Assembly (NCBI GenBank): GCA_932294295.1
Contig: OW028573.1
Location: forward strand, 57,079,829 to 57,143,828
Source of the DNA: Alitta virens
Lineage: Eukaryota > Annelida > Polychaeta > Phyllodocida > Nereididae
Length of the DNA stretch: 64,000 nucleotides
Reading direction: 5' to 3'
Numbering within the stretch: position 1 is the stretch's first letter; each line of letters starts with the position of its first letter. The notes beneath the pieces were generated by a model. That model was not told the DNA's origin. It made no database searches and was given only the letters and a program-made list of their open reading frames with translations. This document shows positions 25,901 to 37,345 of the stretch, in pieces. The translations under genes were made by a program, and so were the position numbers.

Positions 25901-28900
25901 CTGCCCAACAGAGTGAAGGAGTGCACAGATATTAATGTTTTTAATATTAGAGCATATTATATATAATTGCAATCTAATCAGTTCAGTGTGCACAATAATA
26001 TATTGATACTATACCTTTGTACCAAGGTCTCATTGGAAAAAGAGATTCTCTGAAAGATCCACCCTGGAAAAATGTCAAAAATAAATATAAATAAATTCAA
26101 CACTAAATGTCACTAATACAAGTAGCCAACACTTGCTTGGAATTATTTCTTTGGCGAGTTCTTATAATCAAGTACATCTGTGCTCAGTTTGAAAAACAGT
26201 CATCATCAAATATGACATAGTACACGAATTATCTTCATATTTTCCAAAAGGTCCACGCACAGACCCTTGCTGCAACGCAATACCAGTTCATGAACTGAAC
26301 ATCCATGGCGCCCCAGTTATACACTTATTTGTGGCAGACAAAGGGCAGGTAAAAAAATTCTCATTCATTATAAAAAACATTAAACAAAAACCAGTAAGGG
26401 GACCTACCTAATATATCCATTTTTTGTCAATTTTTGTTTAATTTTTGAAAGATTTTAACAAACTTTCAGCGTTTAGTGTCAGCATCCATAGACAACTCCA
26501 TAGCAGTTTGGCAATTGGCGAAAATCTACGATAAATGTGACAAGGTGCTGGGGTCAGCCAGGGCTTCCCCTGAGGACCTGGAGGCACTTCATAAGGTCCT
26601 GAGCAAAGACCCCGATGCCCCCTACAACCTCGGGGCAGGAATGATAGTCTCCACCAGCATGGCTGTCTCCAGGTGAGAACAGTCACCATGTCTTCTAATG
26701 TTGCTTAATTACACTGAAAAGTTGTCATTAATATCACCAGTCTGAACCAAGACCTTCAGCTAAACTTACTCCGTTGTTGTTATACATTGAAGTGTCACCC
26801 TAAATGTAATATCAACTTGGTAAGGGGTAGGCGGCTCCGTATTGTTTATTAGTTAGTTTCATAAAATATGGTCGACTCTAGACAGCTGTAGCGACCTGTT
26901 CCTTGCTGTAGCTATAACTGGCTAATGCCAGCTGCTTCTGTCTACTTCTAGCTAATAGTCGGCTTACACCTACCAACACTGAAAAATGTAAACCTTGGCA
27001 AATGTAAGACATTTTTTTAATATTTCATGAATATGTACTTTTAAATCCGGCTTTGAGTAGCCAGTTATAGCCGGCCAGTTAATTTAGTGGCAGGTAGCAC
27101 TGCTTAGCAAAAGTTGTTTAGTTTGGTCTAGGTTTCATTTGACAGGTCTTTTTTAAATGAAACTGACTGTACACTACGGTGTCTGTGCAATGCATTTGAT
27201 GAAACTTGGTATTAAGCAGAATTTGCCATAACAGCATAATAATTTTTGGTTCATATTTTTTCATGAAAAGTATTGAGCAGTGTCTCATTAACGTTCTGGC
27301 TCTTAGTCCCAGGGACCAGAGTTCGATTCCCACCTCGGGAGAAATGTTGCACTTAATATTGCTGGCGTTTCTATCCATTTTGTGCTGCTCCATACTTTCT
27401 GTGAAACAATATTCAAACAGGCATATAATTCGGAGGGACAAAACTGTGCGGTCTCAACAAAGAGGTGGCCTTAAGCTGAGGTCCCAGTGTCATTTAGTTG
27501 AGTGAAAAACTATTTTGTATCTTGTGACCAAACACACGTACGACTTCATATCAGGCCAGGGCACAAACTCCCAAGTGCTTAAATTTATAACATGTCTTGC
27601 CATGTAACTTGTATTACCCAAAACATTTTCTCTCACCCTTTTTTGAGTGCAGTAATTATTTCGCAAGCAAGTGCAAAGACTGACACACTTGACCAACTTG
27701 CACGACCCCAAGCCAAATGTCATGGCGCTGAACTCAGCATTTTATATGAAAACATCAAATATTGGCAAGATCCAGGTTCACCCAGGACACATGCCTGTTT
27801 ACCAGCAGGAGCAGCATATTTTATGAGTTGAATGTTTTATGATGATTTTTTTTATTTTGTAGAAACGGCCAAATTGGCGTCGTTGGAACGCATGATGGCT
27901 GGGTCATCTTTTACGACCTCAACACAATGAAGATGACAAAATATGAGAAAGTGGGCCAAGGTCAAAATGTCAACTTCATGATGTGCACCAAGAGTGGTCG
28001 TTTTTTCATCTCTGCTTGCGAAGACATTCGTGTCTGGATCCCTGACACTGGTACCTCCACAGAAATAAAAATACATCTCCTGTTGTAGTCACTTGCCTCA
28101 TGTAGTCAATTGTTCATTAAATACTCGAGTTGAACGAAGTGTTTGATATTCCCTACAGCGAGTATCATTGGGTCAGATTTTATAATTAATTAAGTGCCAT
28201 TGTACACTTCAAAGTTTAAAACCTTTCTAAAACCATTGTTCCAAATGAGGTTGAGGTTAAGTGCTAACATATACAATTGTGGCCCTATGCTCAATTTCCT
28301 GTCTACAATATCCCATTAAAATGGGTCCATATATCCCTAAATAATTACTCTTTTTATCAGGAGTGTGTCTACATACCATGAAAGTAGCCTGTCGAAGTCG
28401 AGTGGACAGTCTTGCTGAAAATCGAGACATCTTGGTGGCTGGCTACAGTGGTCGTGAATGCTGTGCAATGGTCTGGAATCTCCATACCGGTAAAACTGAT
28501 GAAGTTTATTCAAAGTATCTTCACAAAGCTCGATCACTCCTGTACTGTGAACAGTACTCTAAATGATATCCTTTTTCATCTGTTCCAGGGTTAAGACTTC
28601 GAAGACTGGATGGCTTCTATGGTTTTGGCAAAGTGGCCATCACATCGGATGCTACTAAAGTATGAAACCATGCTATAAATCTGTGTTGTTATTTTATACT
28701 CGTAAACTCTTGTATTCGGTTACAGCATTCCAAGTACTTGTACTCAAGTCCATTCGTCAACGCTTATACTTGTTCTGGTGGTACACATGGTTCCATGAAT
28801 TACTCGTACCAACATGAACTGAGTACATGTATATTGTGAATACTGTACAACATGATATGCATAGTGCAATATAAATCATTTTAAATCCATCATCACCTAC

Positions 28901-29618
28901 TAAACTAGCACAAACAAATCACAATTTTCCAAATACACATACCTGTTGAAGGGTTCACTGGATTCTGTTGCAGGTTGTTGGAACCTTCTTTGACTTCCCA
29001 ATGATCTTCAACATCCACACAGGCGAACCAGAGAACTCAGCTCATATGGAAACTAACAAATATGATTGCACTTGTCTCAAAGTCAGTCCAGACAACAACT
29101 TCGTTGCTTCTGCAAGCACTGATGGAAGTGTTAAAGTTATGGATTTCAAAACAGGAGCATATCGACTTTGGCTAATTCACAGCTCACCGGTGTATGAAGC
29201 TGTATTCACTCCAAATTCTATGAAACTTTTAACAGCTGGATTCAAGAAAGTGTTCATCTGGAGCACTATCGAAGGTACCCTTCAAGGCAGCTTAGAATTT
29301 CACTCAGCAAGGATAAATCAACTGCACTTTGTCATGCAAGGAAGATTCCTCGTTTCCTGTTCCGATGACAAAGACATTGTCGTTTGGGACTTCCTTAAAC
29401 GGTCTCCGATCACATACTTCAAAACGCATTGCCCACAAACCTCCATAGCTCTAACACCAGACCTGAATACTTTACTGTTCTCCCCTCGACATATTGCATA
29501 CATCGGTGTTCTGAAACCAAATCCAGTTCTTCGTGAAATGCTTGGACCGACTTTGGCAGAGGAACCGGAGGAGGAGATGGTTCGACTGGATCAGCACTAC
29601 GACTCGGACTCATGGTGA
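14497..29618 (+). CDS. NWD1/NWD2-like NACHT-WD40 STAND NTPase, 23 exons
   Basis: I assembled 23 coding exons that join in frame to 2117 codons plus TGA: 14497-14767, 16245-16330, 16474-16590, 16707-16940, 17623-17743, 17833-17943, 18021-19891, 19982-20111, 20195-20471, 20590-20859, 21211-21511, 21598-21781, 22028-22229, 22338-22507, 24235-24416, 25158-25398, 25587-25838, 26251-26348, 26470-26672, 27863-28050, 28361-28489, 28589-28659, 28974-29618. Order: acidic N-terminus, DUF4062-like domain (about 80-236), charged insert (about 445-670), NACHT ATPase (about 725-900, Walker A GPPGTGKST at about 733), helical middle, WD40 beta-propeller region (about 1325 onward). This is the architecture of vertebrate NWD1/NWD2, roughly 1550-1750 aa in human. 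Such STAND proteins are cytosolic nucleotide-driven switches or scaffolds; the partner is unknown. The start follows an in-frame stop 9 nt upstream. Two introns use GC donors, and the exon 4 donor (GTCGAT) is weak. Confidence 0.9.
17083..17453 (+). repeat. Dispersed ~375 bp repeat, copy B (intron 4 of the NWD-like gene)
   Basis: Collinear with 10040-10414 and in the same orientation. It lies in the intron between exons 4 and 5, 142 bp after the proposed exon 4 donor. Two short deletions relative to copy A occur near 17097 and 17155. It has no open frame. Confidence 0.9.
18021..19891 (+). CDS. NWD-like gene, exon 7: charged linker plus NACHT NTPase core
   Basis: A single long exon (1871 nt) carries three parts. 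First is a helical stretch (RYFDISSNQTADEEASERLE onward). Next is a low-complexity insert of about 220 residues, rich in Glu, Asp, Asn and Gln, ending in a Lys block (KGKRKVKKKKKVKK) that could act as a nuclear localisation signal. Last is the NACHT core: Walker A GPPGTGKST, then RHIGATNASRSIMQVISSLC, and Walker B LLLAIDGVENLD with Asp at about residue 830, followed by AWLPLKLPKGIYMIVSIS. These match the NACHT subgroup of NWD and NPHP3-type proteins. The insert has no counterpart I recall in human NWD1/NWD2. Confidence 0.88.
22028..29618 (+). CDS. NWD-like gene, exons 13-23: WD40 repeat region
   Basis: Eleven exons encode about 790 residues of WD40-type blades. Recognisable strands include VMFSPDEKYLVVFGKNGVYT, QATIWDLEWG, RLVSASIDNSIAVWQLA, GVVGTHDGWVIFYDL, RFFISACEDIRVWIPD, NFVASASTDGSVKVMDFKTG, KLLTAGFKKVFIWS and FLVSCSDDKDIVVWDFLKRS. 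Most internal junctions are phase 0 or 1 with standard GT-AG sites. The protein ends DQHYDSDSW. The length suggests two propellers. This part would bind partners or sense a ligand in STAND proteins; the ligand is unknown. Confidence 0.85.
22508..24234 (+). other. Intron 14 of the NWD-like gene
   Basis: The largest NWD intron that carries little recognisable. It contains a T-rich tract at 22707-22730, a dispersed-repeat-like stretch near 22800-23050 (words such as TTTCCCTGACTTTTCCCTG), and at 23851-23871 the word AACCTCAC-AATTAAGACCACC, which also forms the end of the element at 38.8 kb. No exon was recognised in it. Confidence 0.5.
25850..25966 (+). pseudogene. LINE 3' remnant in intron 17
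   Basis: The frame reads HRFNSFSFKGVYVWNSLPNRVKECTD in part, ending at a stop at 25964-25966. The FSFKG...WNSLP..VKEC pattern is the usual C-terminal end of non-LTR retrotransposon ORF2 proteins. It sits just after the exon 17 donor (25839) and only looks like a read-through of that exon. It is a short 5'-truncated relic. Confidence 0.7.
26848..27171 (+). mobile_element. MITE copy 1 (CAGTTAGTTTCAT family), in NWD-like intron 19
   Basis: Copy of the element at 55831-56147. It begins around TTAGTTAGTTTCATAAAAT and ends ATGAAACTGACTGTAC, so its terminal inverted repeats are slightly mutated. The shared body includes GTCGACTCTAGACAGCTGTAG, split by substitutions, and the palindrome-rich GGCTAATGCCAGC. 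No coding capacity. The TA-flanked ends suggest a Tc1/mariner-type non-autonomous element. Confidence 0.8.
27265..27350 (+). repeat. tRNA-like SINE fragment, second family
   Basis: Contains CATTAACGTTCTGG, CTCTTAGTCCCAGGGACC and the B-box-like GAGTTCGATTCCCACC at 27320-27335, in the order expected for a tRNA-derived SINE head. The head differs from the main SINE family of this window. A-box similarity is poor, so it is probably inactive. Confidence 0.5.
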
Positions 29619-32486
29619 TCCTCTGGAAATTGTCAATCAGATGCATGATATGCTTTTTCAGTTAACTACCTGAGAGATCTCATGGAATTTACCTATTAAT
29701 TTCACTGACTTCAATGACGCACTCTTAATTCTCGAATATTTTCACTTCTGTTCCGCCATAAGGGAAAGACTGAAAGGTGCAGCGAGATTCTGGAAAGATT
29801 GAAAACAAATTCCATTTGGTAACTAATCCGTTTTCATGTTGTTTCAGTTGAATGCAAAGCTCTTTCGAATGGGTGTGCATTCGAACTGCGCATGTTCCAG
29901 TCAGTTCAACTATCGTCTGCATTTTGCTGTTAAAATCAATTCTGGTAAAGAATTGAATTTTGTATTGTTAAACTTAGCTAAGTGAATTGTGTTTTAAACT
30001 GTCTTGCTTTAATTGTATAAAAATTTAAACATTGCGTTTAACTAGATTAAAGCCTTGTGCTGTACTTGGCTGCAAAAATGGCTTTAAATTGTACTTCAGT
30101 ATCTAGTCAATTATTCTTTGAGAGAAATTGCAGCTTTCAGTAGTTGCTAATTTCGTGCTCTGCACATAATTTGTGAGTAGAAAGAACTATCTTTTTGCAT
30201 CTTGAGATTGTGGACCAAATTGTTAAGGCTTAAGATGGAACTACTGCTGCTTCATCTTTACAAAGCATGAGGGTTATGATGCAATGGCATAAACTGTTTC
30301 GGTAGTGGTATGTTGCCTTAACTTGTCTTTCGAGATGTTATTTGCAATTTTCGCTGACTTTAAAACTGAATAATGGCTGTTATTTGCATGCATTTAAAAT
30401 GCATTGGATATCTTCTAACCAGCTTTTGCATGGAACCAGAGATACGAGCTGCAAGTTTATTCTCAAATTTTAGTGTTTCATATTGCATACAATAACTTAA
30501 CAGTTTTGTATGGTCCTTGAAAAATTACAATGATTTTATCAAAAGTCTCTAGAAGTCAAGAGTATACCTACAATATGCAGTTATGCATACATTACTAAAG
30601 TGTCAAATTTGTCAGCTTACAAGAAATTATTAGGGTTTTTTCAAAAGACTTCCTAGCTACAGGTAACTTGATAATTGATTTTTAATGGTAGCAATTTCTC
30701 AAGCACCAACAACTGAATACCAAGTGGCCTTTCAACTGCATATTAAGTGGCCTCTTCACCCTCCCATGGGTGGTCCTCAAGTTTTGTTGCAGTTCGTGGT
30801 TTCGGGACACCGGAAACAGTCTTAGGACGTCACCTCACTCACATGAAGAGCGAGAAAGGACGAGACTACGTACCGGAAGTGCTTGAATCATTTCTGACCT
30901 CATTACATGGAAAGCACCACGTGGCACAAAGGACGCAGTGACCCTTGTAATTCACACTTCCTTAAAGGGGCTCAGTGCAGCCTTGTGTTAAAGTGGCAAA
31001 TTATACCTCTCTGACTCTACTGCCTAACATCTGTCAATATTTGCAATTATATGAGTAACAAATAGTTTCTAAGAATGTTTACCACAAAACTTAACTTATA
31101 ATCTTGAAAACTGTATAATCATAAGAATTACAGGCTAAAAACTACAAAATCCAAACAAAATGTATACTTTATTCATTTGTACAACTATACTGATCAACAA
31201 TACACGTGATAAAAAAACAAATAATACATAGATAATGAAAAAATAAAAATAATACATTTCAATAAAACCCGAATTTGAGAATTATACATTTCTCCATAGT
31301 CGTGGCTGAAAGAACCTTCGCTATGAAAGAATTTGTGCCCTGATTGTAAACAACGTTTTAAGGAATACGGATTAATGTATTTTTAGGAATACAAGTTTTA
31401 ACCAGGAAATGGAACCGTGTTTAAAATGTGTACTGGCTTCAACATGGCTATGAAATATTAAAGGAAATTGCTCCTTGCTAAATTAACATGAAGTTTTATG
31501 TTGTGGTTTAATTTTGACATTGTGGTGAATAAAGTTCTGACCACAACTTTGAAAAGTCCCACGGTGTGATTTTTGTCCAGGGTCACATGAGATGCAGCTA
31601 AGTTCTTCCTTGTTTGGAAAATTGATCAATTATATTTCCCTTTAATTTACAATTGTCAAACTTGACCCTTAAGCTTTTTCACCAAATATTTCCACCTATA
31701 TGATATGAAGGTTATATGATCTCCAAATATCTTTTTCATCTGACGTAATCCATTTTCTTTGCCAATGATCCTTTGGCCTGGAGCTACATTACAGGTACAA
31801 AAAATGGTTGGGGGAGGACAGAAATAGGTCAATCGTGACTTCTTTTATATGAATAAAATAGTACACTCCAGAAACTCAAAATGACGAGATGGTAGTCATA
31901 TATACAGCACCCAATTACTCGCAGCTAGTAGGTTGACATATTGACTACCGTAGAGTGCCATAAATTACCACTCCTAGTCTTTTTGACGAATCTTTGTTTG
32001 GAGTTGTATACCAGGTTTGAATATTATTTCTACAGTGATACAGTCCTTTGCTATACACATCTCAATACATTGAATACAACATAGAGATCAACCATACACC
32101 ACAGACGAATTTTCACTCCCCATAAAACCACAATAATGAGCGATGAAGTTTCATAAACAGCAAATACTATGTACTATGATTCCTGCAGCTATGTTGCTTC
32201 AATGAAACTTCGTGTATCTTATGATTTCAGTACCATCCCCGAAGGAATGAAACATTCACAATTAATGTGCACTTTCAAAATGACCTCATAAGAGACAGCA
32301 TCCATGGTTTAAATGTGACTGACATGCAAGTCATGACAGATCAAGGTTCAGCCATTGCTCATAGCCTAACATACAGGATGAGGCAATGAACTCAGTATGA
32401 AACCATGTGAGATTGTGCAGTTGCATAACTAGACGAAAATGAGAATTATTCCAATAAATATCCTAGCATCATGGCCTTCATATTTG
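29619..32486. other. 3' UTRs/intergenic between the NWD-like gene and the aquaporin
   Basis: The two genes converge here. Possible polyadenylation signals: AATAAA at 31259-31264 and 31526-31531 on the plus strand, and a minus-strand AATAAA near 31171 that could end the aquaporin transcript. A short frame at 30747-30941 looks non-coding. No other element was recognised. Confidence 0.45.
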
Positions 32487-35400
32487 CTATACAGTGGCCA
32501 CAGCTTCGTACTGTCCTGAAGATTTCTCCTCTTCGATACCTAGCGAACAGCGCGGTGTGGCTCGCGATAAGTGTCTCATGTTTAGATCCTCCTGGAATAA
32601 GGATCCAAGACTGAGATCTTGCCCAGCCAGTCTCCTTTCAGTCCGCAAGCGTTTTAATTTTTCAAGAACAGCCACCCGATCGAGGTATTCCTCGGGGTCA
32701 AAATGATCCGCATTGTACAGCTGATCATTCACAAAAGCCTTCGTGCGGAGGAAGGAAGCGTTTATGGAAAACACAAGATCAAAAAGAAGGCCTCCTATGG
32801 AACCTCCGAGAAGAGGACCAAACCAGTAGATCTGAAAAATGAAATTCCATATTTTCAACTGTCTGAGAATAGTGCAAAGACAAATGTCCACAAATACCCA
32901 CCAAGTGCATTTTGTCCCAAGTAAAGTGACGTGACAATGTCAACTTTAGCTCTTTTACTAATATTTCAATAGAGAAGTGGAGCAATACAGTTCCTTTGTG
33001 TCTGTGACTATGAACTAGAGACAGATAACTTAATGCACTCAAACGACTTGTAAGTACTTACCCAATGTTTGTCCCACGCGTTTTCTATGATGGCTGGTCC
33101 CAAGCTGCGAGCTGGATTCATGCTGGCACCTGTGGATTTAATCTGAAAAGAACAAAGATGCCATTCAATTGCATTGCAATGTTGCATTTTATTCTTCCCC
33201 TTTTATGGTATTGTATTATTAGTACATGTCTCAGACCTGGTCAACAATTATGAACAGCTCTAGGAGACAGAAGGAATGATGAGAAGAGGATAGAGACAAC
33301 TAATAAAGATGGATCATATCATCCTCATATCTTAGCACCTGCAAACAATGTGCCACACATAGATTACCAACTGAGAAAGTCAAAGCTTGCACAGGTCATC
33401 AGCCATTAATCATCTTACACTATTCCTCATGATTTATTTTATTTTTTGCGTATCCTTGAACGCTGAACAAATGAACATGTCTTTTCCAAACTACTTTTTC
33501 ATAGTATGCAGTGCTCCAACGTGTCACCTCGCATGAATATTTTCATGATAACCAGAAATGTTTCACGATGGGAAAATAATTCTCAAGCAACATTTTCTGG
33601 CACCAGCACAACTCCTGCCATGTCAGCTCTACAACCTGGCTACAGAAGCCAGACCATGATGTCACAATGACCCCCAGGGCATGACTGAATGTGACGTCAT
33701 GGGTCATTCATCCCACCTTGCGTAATGACCTTGATCCCTGACCTTTGCCAGTAAAGGTATGTAGGTATTGCTTCCATGTTAGTCAAAGAACTAATGAATA
33801 ACCCAGAGTACACACTACATACAGAGTACACACCACATACATTTATAAAACGTTAATTACTCATAATTTGACAAAATTCATTCAAATCTGACTCAATATC
33901 TCTTGAGCTTGTCCTCAGCTGAAAGACTTGCATAAAAGGTTAAACTGGATCTGGTTTATCCAATGTGCAACATAGTGTGGACTCCAAACATAATCTGATC
34001 ATAGAATGCCTGCTGTTCAAAGTAGGTGCGTCGTAACTCGTGAGGCCCATCTCCACGAATTAAAGACCATACATTGTCAAGACAGCAAACATTGAGTTGA
34101 TCAGGGCAGTAGTAGATGAAGGGAATAACGTCCCGTGTAACTGACTGGATCTCAGTGGACAGAAGTATACACAACTGAAATATCAGTATAATAATACAAG
34201 ACTGCAGAAAATTGTTGAAGTTACGCTACTATACGTATATAAATTACCAGTAGCCAATTTGAGAATGGTTCCAAAATGTTAGGGAATTCCTTGCAAAATC
34301 ACAATAACTGTGGTCCCATACAATTGGAGTATCGCCACACAGTATAAAGAAAACAAGTTTAAAAGAAAAGGCAATTTCTTTGACTATTCTCTGTGGCTCA
34401 TAATTATTCCTCGAAGTAGCCACCGCGGGGAAAATTTCTCACACGGTGTGCATGACGTCGTTTCATGGACGGATTCCTGCTTTACAAATCACTCTGGCTT
34501 TATGCCAAGTAAATTGTTTAACACCGCAGATTTCCACAGGTTATTTTCACAAAATAACAGCTGCAAGTCGTGCCCTAGCCACTTCTTCTAACCTCCAATT
34601 ATTTGGGGATTATTATTGTGGGATTCAAAATGAATGTCGACATGTATGTTTTTCAGTGTTTTCATACAAAGCATGAACAAGCAGGAATTTTCGTTGGCCT
34701 ACTAGTGACGACTTTTTAATAATTTTATTCACTGGGTTGCTATATATATCTTTCCGTTGTTCTGTAACCCGATAAATATGGCAATAATATTAACAAGGAC
34801 GTCGTAAAATATCAAAAAGCTATGATCGTAAAAATATAGAAAATTAAGTTAATTGTTGCAGACAGGCGTTTACATCAGTGATAAAGTTGTGAATTGACCT
34901 ATCTGTTTGAGTTGCTTGGTACGACGAAGTATAAGACAGAATCCTGCAAGGGGTGCAACAGCAGAGGGGGGGGGGGGGGTGAAATGGTCACATGCAGCAA
35001 TGATATACCCATTGCATGATACCCATGTAGAAGACTAACATGTTTATTACGATATAACTCTAATAAAAACATAACTCTTCCATGTCAAACTTGGCATTTC
35101 CCTAACACTGCATGAAAACAGAAAACCACCATGCCATAGAAAATTTGCCAACTCAAAAAAAATATATAAAAAAAAGTCCCACTAAAACATTTGAGATCAG
35201 TGAATTTTGTTGAAGAAATACTAAATGAATAATAATATAAATGGCAAATATTTCAAAAGTTGCATTGTGTTGTTTGTCAGATCTGATATCAAAATAATGT
35301 ATATTAAATTGATGGGTCAGCTATTATGCTCTAATATCATATCATTTGTAATTGCGTAATTGCCAAATTCTAGGGCAGGCTTCGTCCCCTCAAAAACATC

Positions 35401-37345
35401 ATAAATATGGCCATAATTCCATAAAAATTGATGCAATTTATCATGATAATGTGACAATTCTTCATTCTAGTTTTATGGGCTGCATACAAACAACATAATT
35501 TTTTTTTTAGTTCTTCGTCAAAATGACAGGGTCGACTTTGTTCATGCTGGAATATGCCGAATATTTCTTGATTAGAAGCCAGGCCTAAAATAGAGGCATG
35601 CAGGTCTCGTTTTGAGGTCCAGCCAAAAAGCTTAACCATGACAACAAGGTCACAGCTTTGTAACGTCAACGTAATCATAAATCTCAAATAATCATAAATC
35701 TCAAATAAACGCCTAAAAGACCTATAAAATGGGGTTGGGGCTAAGCTCAGTGGTAGCGTATTGGGCTTCCAACCACTGGGTCCTATGTTAAATTCCCGGT
35801 CGAGCCTAAGTTGGATGGCTGTTTCATCCATCATCTCTTTACCATGGTTCCTGCCTGTCCTAATTAGCCCATCAGGGGCAGAAATACAGGACTTAAAAGC
35901 CCTAATCTACCCACCTACTTATAAAATGAAGGCCTTGTATAATAAAAAAACCTGGGCCCAGTGACCTTTTAAACAAACTTTACCTCAGGCTGTCCCATAA
36001 TACATTATAATGTGCTTCATGATAACATTTGATAGACGTCATGATGAGATTATTAGGAGTGGAATCCATTAATTTTGTAAGCATAGTACCGACATAGTAC
36101 CGAACAGCTTTTCTCCACACAGATTATATCCACAGTGAGTCAAATTATAATATTATAGCGTGTTAAGTACAACGGTTCGGTATACACTGTTTGTTTACAC
36201 TCATGGCGAATGTTTAAAATGCTGAGTGTTTCTCTGATAACAATTTATGAAGTAGTTTGCAGCACATTAATGAGATAACACAACAAAGTCAGGAGTGTAA
36301 ATACCAGATAAGACATCAGAATAAGGCACCACCAAGAAATGCCAAGTGTTTGGTTAAACATGGGGTCTTGACCTGGCATTGTTGAAATAGACTCAATGCA
36401 AGCAATAAATAGTCCTTAAACAGTCCTTAACTTTTACGAAACATTTAAGTAAAGCAGTAAATAAAGGTCATAAATAATTTTTCTGTCCTCCCACCGGGCA
36501 ATAACTAGTGCTAAACTCAACCTCAAATTTCTAGTACATTTTTTTCCCCTCCTTAGGATGCCTGAAACATTTGATTAAAGCAGAGGTGGACTGTTTCAAT
36601 CTTACTTACCTGCTGAACGATGTTTAGATATATGCTCCTAAGTATTACTGTCTAGTGTGAAGATGCTAATAAAAGAAGCTTATGGAATCATCATATAATG
36701 ATTTTGAGTCAACGTCAATACAACTGAGCTTACCCCTAGAACGGAAGCGAGGGTGACAGCGCCCCCAAACGCCACCAGAGAAGCACTGGACGACTCTCCT
36801 CGGCAGCGATCCATCGTCGCGAAGAAAGCGAAGACATAAAAGAAAGTCAGGGTGAACTCCACGGCAAAGGCCCTTCCCGAGTAGACCTCTGCCGGGATGA
36901 CGGTTGCTCCGACTTGCCGGGAGCCGAAGAGGCCCACCAAAATCCCACAAGCTGCCAGGGACCCCACACACTGGGCCGCAAGGTAGATGACGGCACACTC
37001 CAACGACACTCGTCGCGTCGCCAACATTGCGGCAGTCACAGCGGGAGAAATATGCCCCCCGCTAACGTCATATAGCATCCATGACAACGACATAGCGCTG
37101 ACTCCAGTGACGCAACTGTGGATGAAATTGTACACGTAAAGAGTCTGGTTTGAAGAACAATTGATGACGTCAATCTCTGGGTTATTGTTGTTTGTGGTTA
37201 AATCATTTTGTACATCTCCGCGGGGGCCACAGATCGCCCCTCGTAATGTCGACATGGATCCACTGGTAAACAATACGAAGAATAAACTGCCTATCATCTC
37301 GGCTAGGACAGCGCGCCAAAACCTAGAGTTGCGAACGAGCGACAT
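32487..37345 (-). CDS. AQP4/AQP1-like aquaporin with unorthodox pore, 3 exons, 345 aa
   Basis: Minus-strand exons 36734-37345, 33062-33142 and 32487-32831 join in frame at GT-AG sites to 345 residues. It is a six-helix major intrinsic protein, expected in the plasma membrane. TM1 reads FWRAVLAEMIGSLFFVLFTS. A long first extracellular loop has two N-glycosylation sites (Asn62, Asn66). The first pore loop is SGGHISPAVT and the second TGASMNPARSLGP. The cytoplasmic tail is about 90 residues and charged. Overall it aligns without gaps to AQP4 around helix 5 and the second NPA. The first NPA is SPA (Ser100), and predicted aromatic/arginine positions are Thr80, Ser201, Ala210 and Arg216, instead of Phe, His, Ala/Cys, Arg. 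The solute is therefore uncertain. I place the start at the ATG at 37345; the frame is open slightly further upstream without an ATG. Confidence 0.88.
35731..35918 (+). mobile_element. tRNA-derived SINE, full length, old copy (aquaporin intron 1)
   Basis: Plus orientation. The head has an A box (CTAAGCTCAGTGGTAGCG) and a mutated B box (TGTTAAATTCCCGG), then the family body with TGTCCTAATTAGCCC, and the tail ending CCCTAATC plus CCACC. It is flanked by TATAAAATG on the left and right, a probable 9 bp target duplication. Confidence 0.85.

Noticed and set aside
25772..25966. Exon 17 of the NWD-like gene read through into YIGNIQAHRFNSF...
   Set aside because: The sequence after 25838 is intron, starting at a GTAATA donor, and contains a LINE C-terminal relic; exon 18 at 26251 continues the frame.
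27310..27340. Possible genuine tRNA gene
   Set aside because: Only a B box and part of the anticodon region are recognisable; no acceptor stem pairing, so I call it a SINE fragment.
35370..35834. 154-codon minus-strand open frame
   Set aside because: Its start lies in the antisense of a SINE, and the rest is unrelated AT-rich intron sequence; other SINE copies give the same AIQLRLD-like peptide.
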